In this document: positions 22,769 to 26,505 of the stretch, piece after piece
Layout: every line of letters starts with the position of its first letter
Position numbering within the stretch: the first letter of the stretch is position 1
NCBI GenBank assembly: GCA_964483805.1
Contig: CAZADH010000051.1
Span: 1-26,505, forward strand
Direction of reading: 5' to 3'
From: CAZADH01 sp964483805
GTDB taxonomy: Bacteria; Muiribacteriota; Ozemobacteria; Ozemobacterales; Ozemobacteraceae
DNA: 26,505 bases
Notes under the pieces: generated by a model
Databases searched by the model: none
The model's input: the letters and a program-made list of their open reading frames with translations, nothing else
What the model was told of the DNA's origin: nothing
Made by a program: the position numbers and the translations under genes

Positions 22769-23287
22769 TCACCAGTTGTCGGCCAGCGTGGTCACCACTT
22801 CGTAGACCAGCGCTTCGCCCGATTCCGGGGCCTTCCAACGCACGCGCACCCGCGCCAGTTTCAGATAGCTGGGTTGGCCGGGCTGCTTCGACGGCACATC
22901 GGTGACCGATACCTCGCGCTCGTACTTCACACCCTTGATGTCGAACTGGGGCACGAACCGCTCGCCCAGCCCTTGGTCGAACGGGTTGGCGGCCGTGCCG
23001 AAATCGTTGACCAGGGTGTCGCGCCGCCCGTCTTTGTCGCTGCCGACCTCGCGGAAACGGGCCGCCCGCATGGCCTCGACCGCCTGATTGGCCAGCGAGA
23101 TGGCGATCTCGTAATCATACACTTTCTTTACACCGACAAGACTTTGTGAGACAGCCATGCCGACGATGAACAAGACCGTGATCAGTACCACCGAGATCAA
23201 GACCTCGACGAACTGAAAACCACGCCGGCAGCCGCCGCCTGCCATGGCGGTCGTCTGGTGCGGGCAGGTTGCTGGCAGGGTCTGCAT
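22769..23287 (-). CDS. PilV/GspI-like minor prepilin (172 aa)
   Basis: The prepilin motif C-R-R-G / F-Q-F-V-E-V-L-I-S is clear, with cleavage after Gly and Glu5 in place, then a hydrophobic helix and A-N-Q-A-V-E-A-M-R-A-A-R typical of PilV/GspI. The start is uncertain: ATG at 23285-23287 gives a 23-residue leader with GGAG too far upstream (15 nt), while ATG at 23243-23245 gives a 9-residue leader but no ribosome site. The C-terminal domain is a short beta domain ending V-T-T-L-A-D-N-W. First gene of the minor-prepilin cassette; PilV, PilW and PilX homologues normally assemble together at the pilus tip. Confidence 0.8.
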   Translation of the reverse strand: MQTLPATCPHQTTAMAGGGCRRGFQFVEVLISVVLITVLFIVGMAVSQSLVGVKKVYDYEIAISLANQAVEAMRAARFREVGSDKDGRRDTLVNDFGTAANPFDQGLGERFVPQFDIKGVKYEREVSVTDVPSKQPGQPSYLKLARVRVRWKAPESGEALVYEVVTTLADNW

Positions 23288-23327
23288 CGCGGTGGATCGG
23301 CTCTCCTGAAAAGTCGGCGATTGACGC

Positions 23328-23365
23328 GGGACCCCCGAAGCGCCGTCAGGCGACCACGGGGGCCC
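23328..23365. terminator. Strong two-part hairpin between TGase and PilV-like genes
   Basis: The outer stem GGG-CCCCCG / CGGGGG-CCC (one bulged A) encloses an inner CGCC-GTCA-GGCG hairpin. It lies between the stop of the TGase-elicitor gene (23432) and the PilV-like start (23287). No U tract follows on the minus strand, so it may be a Rho-dependent or processing structure, or a 5' leader fold of the prepilin mRNA. Confidence 0.5.
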
Positions 23366-23431
23366 TACTGTCAATCAGCCCGGATCAAAGGCCACCCGGC
23401 AGGCAACTGCCGCGGCGCCACGTCGGGAACG

Positions 23432-24454
23432 TCAGAACAGATCGGTCGGTTGCAGACCCGCTTCGAGCAGTACTGCCTGCGGTTCGGTTTCGGCACCCTC
23501 GTCGCGCGGCATGCCCTGGGTGATCTCCTTGACGAACTGCGGATGCAGGCAGGGGTTCTCTTGCACGGTCCCCTGCGGGTTCGGCGCATCGCCCGTCGGG
23601 ACCCAGATGAAGTCGGGGTGGTCGCTCTTGCTGCTGCCGGTCCACTCGCCGCCGGTCACCGTGCCGTCGTCGTCGATAAACAAGTTGTATGTATAGGTCT
23701 TCGAGAACCACTTCAGCCCCGTGTACTCAGGGGCGACGTCGTCGCTGGTGAAGTAGCAGGTGGTGCGCACCTTGAGCCGCTTGTCGTTGAACCAGCCGGT
23801 GCTCCACGACGACTCGAACTTGTACATCGGGAAGTTCCAGACCATCTTGCCGCAATCGGTATCGGCGACCACGGCCGACTTCTTGCCGTGCAGATACTCG
23901 AGCAGCAACTTGTGGAACTGGTCGGGGTAGATGTCGTCTTCGTCACCATCGCCCCAGTTGCGCTCACCGTAGAACATACAATAAGTGTTCATGTATTGCT
24001 CGGCCAGAAGCGCCTTCTGATCGCCAACGGTGAACTCGATGCTGTTGCGCACCACGTTCTCGCGCGGCTCGGGAGCGAGGATCGAGGAGGCCGACCAACC
24101 GTTGCAGTGGCCTTCCCACTGCTCGGCCTTCGGATTGTAATGGGTGTTGCGAATGTTCGATTCCCAGGCGTGTGAACCAGGATTCTTCTGGATCCGGCTC
24201 ATCACGTACTGGTCGTACCGCTCGAACGGCGCCGGCGAGTGGTTGGGCCAGCCCTTGACCATGAAGCCGCGGGCCCGCGACCACCAGTATCCCGACCAGG
24301 GGGCCGGTTTGATCTCACCGCTGATCGAACCGCTGGTGTCCATTTGCAGTGCCTGGACCTCGTTGTCTTGGGCCGTCGCCGGGGTCGTGGTCAGGAGCAG
24401 CGCGAGGGCGGCTGCAACAAGTATTGTCGAACGCAGAGCGTTGTGGGCAGACAT
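23432..24454 (-). CDS. Secreted transglutaminase-elicitor (GP42-like) family protein (340 aa)
   Basis: The ATG at 24452-24454 shares one base with the upstream stop (TGATG) and has GGAGGT at 5 nt. The signal peptide ends A-T-A-Q near residue 29. The mature protein fits the TGase_elicitor family known from Phytophthora GP42 and some bacteria. It has W-E-G-H-C-N-G-W-S-A at 113-122 with Cys117 as probable nucleophile, then V-G-D-Q-K-A-L-L-A-E and P-D-Q-F-H (His181). After that come A-D-T-D-C-G-K-M-V-W-N-F-P (197-209) and a C-terminal E-W-T-G-S-S-K-S-D-H-P-D-F-I-W-V-P (270-286). Family enzymes cross-link Gln and Lys side chains. All apparent catalytic positions are kept, so activity is plausible in the periplasm or outside the cell. 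The gene directly follows a secreted protein of unknown role and precedes the minor-prepilin cassette. Confidence 0.75.
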   Translation of the reverse strand: MSAHNALRSTILVAAALALLLTTTPATAQDNEVQALQMDTSGSISGEIKPAPWSGYWWSRARGFMVKGWPNHSPAPFERYDQYVMSRIQKNPGSHAWESNIRNTHYNPKAEQWEGHCNGWSASSILAPEPRENVVRNSIEFTVGDQKALLAEQYMNTYCMFYGERNWGDGDEDDIYPDQFHKLLLEYLHGKKSAVVADTDCGKMVWNFPMYKFESSWSTGWFNDKRLKVRTTCYFTSDDVAPEYTGLKWFSKTYTYNLFIDDDGTVTGGEWTGSSKSDHPDFIWVPTGDAPNPQGTVQENPCLHPQFVKEITQGMPRDEGAETEPQAVLLEAGLQPTDLF

Positions 24455-25287
24455 CACTGACCTCCTTGCGCCGGCGCCGCCGAATTGCCGGGGGTCGGCG
24501 AGTTCAGATCGCCGCTGGTGGGCGTCGATTTCGAAGGCAGCAGGCGACAACGAACCGCTTTGCTCTCGAGCCCCACGGCCCACGGTTGCCCTTCCTGCCA
24601 CATCTGCGTCATCGTGCCCTTCACGCCACTGTCACTCAACTGCACCTCGAAGCTGGTGCCGGTGTTGCGATAGGCGCCAAAACTGTCGGCCCGCTGGGTG
24701 CTGGGCTGGTTGGTTTTCTGGGCGATCTTCTTCTTGAATTTCAGGTTCCCGACCTTGCGGACCGGGGCAAACGTTTTCGGGGCTTCGTCGCGGTAGGCGG
24801 CAAACCCGTCGGCGTTCTGCACGGTCGCCGGCCGCTCGAGCGGGAACACCGGCAAGTCATACGGAATCATCGACGACTCGGAGAGCAACGGTTCCGCATG
24901 GAACGGATCGCACTCGCGTTCGCTCGATTTCACGCCACCCGGCGTCGAGTAGATATCGACGACCTTGATCGGATGCAGATCGCGCGTCGACAAATACAGG
25001 ATCGCCTGGACCTTCAGGCTGCGCCGCTCGGGGTAGACGTAGACGACGTAGCACTCTTGCCGGTGAATCGACTTGAGCGCCTGAACTTTGAAGTGCCAGT
25101 CGACCGGCGGCAACCAGACGTCACCTTGGTAACGCAGGTCGCGGTACCAGGCGCGCACGACCCACTCGTCGCCGACTTTCCATTGGGGCACCCAGCCGGT
25201 GTCGGCCGCTTGGGCCGGCAGTACGGCCGATGCGAGAATCAGCACGCCCAGAACCAAGCCCATCGGCATGCAGCGGGAACGCATCAT
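24454..25287 (-). CDS. Secreted protein of unknown function, TGase operon partner (277 aa)
   Basis: The ATG at 25285-25287 is preceded by AGGAGG at 5 nt. The signal peptide ends L-P-A-Q-A at about residue 28. The mature protein begins with a beta-rich domain full of Trp and Tyr (W-K-V-G-D-E-W-V-V-R-A-W-Y-R-D-L). A basic/aromatic middle and a disordered Pro/Ser/Thr/Gly tail rich in Gln follow. It contains Lys-rich (F-K-K-K-I-A-Q-K-T) and Gln-containing stretches that could be transglutaminase substrates; that is speculation. No known family is recognised. Its stop overlaps the start of the TGase-elicitor gene by 1 nt, so the two are made together and probably act together. Confidence 0.7.
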   Translation of the reverse strand: MMRSRCMPMGLVLGVLILASAVLPAQAADTGWVPQWKVGDEWVVRAWYRDLRYQGDVWLPPVDWHFKVQALKSIHRQECYVVYVYPERRSLKVQAILYLSTRDLHPIKVVDIYSTPGGVKSSERECDPFHAEPLLSESSMIPYDLPVFPLERPATVQNADGFAAYRDEAPKTFAPVRKVGNLKFKKKIAQKTNQPSTQRADSFGAYRNTGTSFEVQLSDSGVKGTMTQMWQEGQPWAVGLESKAVRCRLLPSKSTPTSGDLNSPTPGNSAAPAQGGQ

Positions 25288-25346
25288 GGCAACCTCCTGT
25301 ATCCGCGTTCGGCCAGAAATGGCCGCGAAGCACAAATGTACCGTTA

Positions 25347-25375
25347 ATTGTAGAGATCGCAGCGGGGGGTGTCAA
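25347..25375 (-). promoter_or_regulatory. Sigma-70 promoter of the secreted-protein/TGase operon
   Basis: The minus strand reads TTGACA (25370-25375), a 17-nt spacer and TACAAT (25347-25352): consensus -35, near-consensus -10. The start would be near 25340, giving a leader of about 53 nt. Confidence 0.85.
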
Positions 25376-25407
25376 GGGAACTGGGAATCGATACACTCCG
25401 GACAGGG

Positions 25408-25486
25408 ATAATGGACAATGCATAATGCATAATGAACAATGAATAATGAATTGTTAATTGTGCATTGTCCATTATGCATTGTTCAC
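25408..25486. repeat. AT-rich inverted repeat element
   Basis: A 15-bp perfect inverted repeat (25408-25422 with 25461-25475, core TAATGGACAATGCA) encloses a 38-nt AT-rich loop built of the same words (ATGCATA, GAACAATG, AATTGTTAATT). GC content is far below its surroundings. It lies between two divergent promoters. Similar permuted AATTGT/CATTAT/CATTGT repeats occur in many bacterial genomes as intergenic elements of unknown role. It could also end transcripts or bind a regulator. Confidence 0.8.
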
Positions 25487-25513
25487 TGGTTGTGATTCTC
25501 TTCGCGCGTTGTC

Positions 25514-25543
25514 TTGCGGGCCGAAAGCGCCTGCGACTATCAT
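25514..25543 (+). promoter_or_regulatory. Possible promoter of the primase-like gene
   Basis: TTGCGG (25514-25519), an 18-nt spacer and TATCAT (25538-25543) lie about 40 nt before the start codon. The -10 is good and the -35 is moderate. Confidence 0.45.
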
Positions 25544-25583
25544 GGTTTGGTCGATTCCGTTGCCAGCGATCAGGAGAAACGAG

Positions 25584-26505
25584 ATGCATACGCACGGTCT
25601 GTTGTTCGTCGGTCCCGAGGCGGACCCGCAGGTTCATCCTCTCACGGCCTGGGCCGACCGGCTCAAGGGTAGCGCCGAAGGACTGTCCCGCGCCCCCTTC
25701 TTTTTTGCCGAGGGTGAACCACGGGCCGTGCTCGAGCAGGCCGCCGCCGGCGCACTGCCGGTGTCGGGGCCGTTCATCATGACCCACGCCGTGCGGCGGG
25801 CGGGCGATCTGTTGCTCGACGGCATCGTCATCGAAGGCATGACCCTCGGCCTCGAGGTCGAGGGCCGCCGGTTTCCTGAATTGCCGGCCCACGATGAGGT
25901 CGTGCGCCTGCTTGCCGGCGAGAAGACCTTCGTGATCATCGATGAACGCCAGTACCGGCCGCACACCGAAGTCTTCGGTTTTCAACAGGTGTACGAAGAA
26001 ACCGTGCGCTCGATCGAGGCACTCAAGGCGCTCGGGGTACCCCAGGCGGCGATGATGATTTTGGCCACCACCGAAGAGATTTCGGTCGAGTTGCATCCGT
26101 CGCTGTTCGCTGCGCTCGCCGGCCCGAAACTGCCGGCGTTGTTTCAGGCACTGTTGGCAAACCTCACCGGTCTGCGCCTCGAGCCGGGCACCGTCGTGAA
26201 AACCCGCGATCGCACCATCGTGCCCGGGGTCTTCGCCATGGGATATCGCCACCTGTTGCCGGGTGCCATTCATCCGGCCTCGAAGCGGGTCAAGGTGCAG
26301 GTCGGCCCGTCGCATTTTGCCTACGGTCCGGCCGCGTTTTCCGATTACTGCAGCAAAAAACGCGATGCCAACGAGTGCCAGAAAGAACTGCGCAACTACC
26401 TGAAGTTCCTCGGCCCGCTGACGCCAGCACTCGCTGTGCCCAAGCTCGAGGAACTGCTCGCCGGTTTGAAGCCGGTGGAGGCGGCACGCACCGTGGCCGC
26501 AGTCG
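25584..26505 (+). CDS. Possible archaeo-eukaryotic primase small-subunit-like protein with altered motifs (3' truncated)
   Basis: The ATG at 25584 has AGGAG at 8 nt, and the frame is open for 307 codons to the window edge. No signal peptide or TM segment. Residues about 110-230 follow the order of PriS/AEP primases: a hydrophobic strand F-V-I-I-D-E-R-Q-Y where motif I D-x-D is expected, a helix ending A-L-G-V-P, then L-A-T-T-E-E-I-S-V-E-L-H-P where motif II S-G-x-x-G-x-H is expected. Next comes G-Y-R-H-L-L-P-G-A-I-H-P-A-S-K-R-V-K-V, which closely resembles the N-H-L-L-K-S-P-F-x-V-H-P-K-T-G-R-x-x-V-P segment of PriS. The second catalytic Asp of motif I and the Gly-rich motif II are not present, so polymerase activity may be lost or the fold assignment wrong. 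Two Cys occur in Y-C-S-K-K-R-D-A-N-E-C. No other replication or repair gene is nearby. Confidence 0.45.
   Translation, partial: MHTHGLLFVGPEADPQVHPLTAWADRLKGSAEGLSRAPFFFAEGEPRAVLEQAAAGALPVSGPFIMTHAVRRAGDLLLDGIVIEGMTLGLEVEGRRFPELPAHDEVVRLLAGEKTFVIIDERQYRPHTEVFGFQQVYEETVRSIEALKALGVPQAAMMILATTEEISVELHPSLFAALAGPKLPALFQALLANLTGLRLEPGTVVKTRDRTIVPGVFAMGYRHLLPGAIHPASKRVKVQVGPSHFAYGPAAFSDYCSKKRDANECQKELRNYLKFLGPLTPALAVPKLEELLAGLKPVEAARTVAAV

Noticed and set aside
25344..26315. 323-codon open frame on the minus strand
   Set aside because: It is antisense to the primase-like gene, which has a good ribosome site and motif-bearing protein. The minus frame is low-complexity in character and runs through the AT-rich repeat.

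Overview
The window is a GC-rich, gene-dense stretch of a Gram-negative bacterium with an outer membrane. Evidence for this is a C-terminal-Phe beta-barrel protein, a lipobox lipoprotein, several signal peptides, and type IV pilin-like prepilins. Two runs of N and a corrupted contig end mark it as a draft or metagenome assembly. The mix of HEAT-repeat signalling proteins, TPR proteins, large divergent prepilins and a bacterial transglutaminase-elicitor homologue would suit a deep phylum such as Riflebacteria/Ozemobacteria. That placement is inference; no marker gene is present. No rRNA, tRNA, CRISPR array, transposase or phage gene was seen.

Left to right. A FecR-domain protein (+) runs off the left edge, followed by about 500 bp of non-coding DNA with two strong hairpins. 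Almost everything after that is on the minus strand: a small secreted protein behind a near-perfect sigma-54 promoter; a signalling pair of GAF-GAF-HD-GYP c-di-GMP phosphodiesterase and a four-TM HAMP/degenerate-cyclase/HEAT protein; and a three-gene envelope operon of beta-barrel protein, FecR-like/NTF2-like/CarboxypepD protein, and FN3 lipoprotein. Next come a LysM/M23 murein hydrolase, a divergent DUF3465 protein (+), and a GspG-like pseudopilin with an EF-hand-like loop. A five-gene unit follows: a 36-residue membrane peptide, a BON/zinc-ribbon/proline-repeat protein, a DUF4079-like membrane protein, an unknown coiled-coil protein, and a TPR protein. Then there is a minor-prepilin cassette (PilV-, PilW- and PilX-like) and a two-gene secreted operon (unknown protein plus TGase-elicitor homologue). 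An AT-rich inverted repeat lies between divergent promoters, and at the right edge a 5' fragment (+) resembles an archaeo-eukaryotic primase small subunit with altered catalytic motifs.

Most of the content concerns the envelope and surface: pilus or type II secretion-like assembly, periplasmic scaffolds and secreted proteins. A c-di-GMP signalling pair could regulate these, but that link is inference. Many genes overlap by 1-4 nt (TGATG, ATGA), indicating translational coupling.

The most unusual points are: (1) the degenerate cyclase beside HD-GYP; (2) the primase-like protein with non-canonical motifs; (3) scattered AT-rich patches built on the word CAATAC/GTATTG, often as short inverted repeats, inside GC-rich genes; (4) a likely leaderless HD-GYP transcript; (5) an assembly artefact at about 10.75-10.93 kb that obscures the start of the barrel gene.
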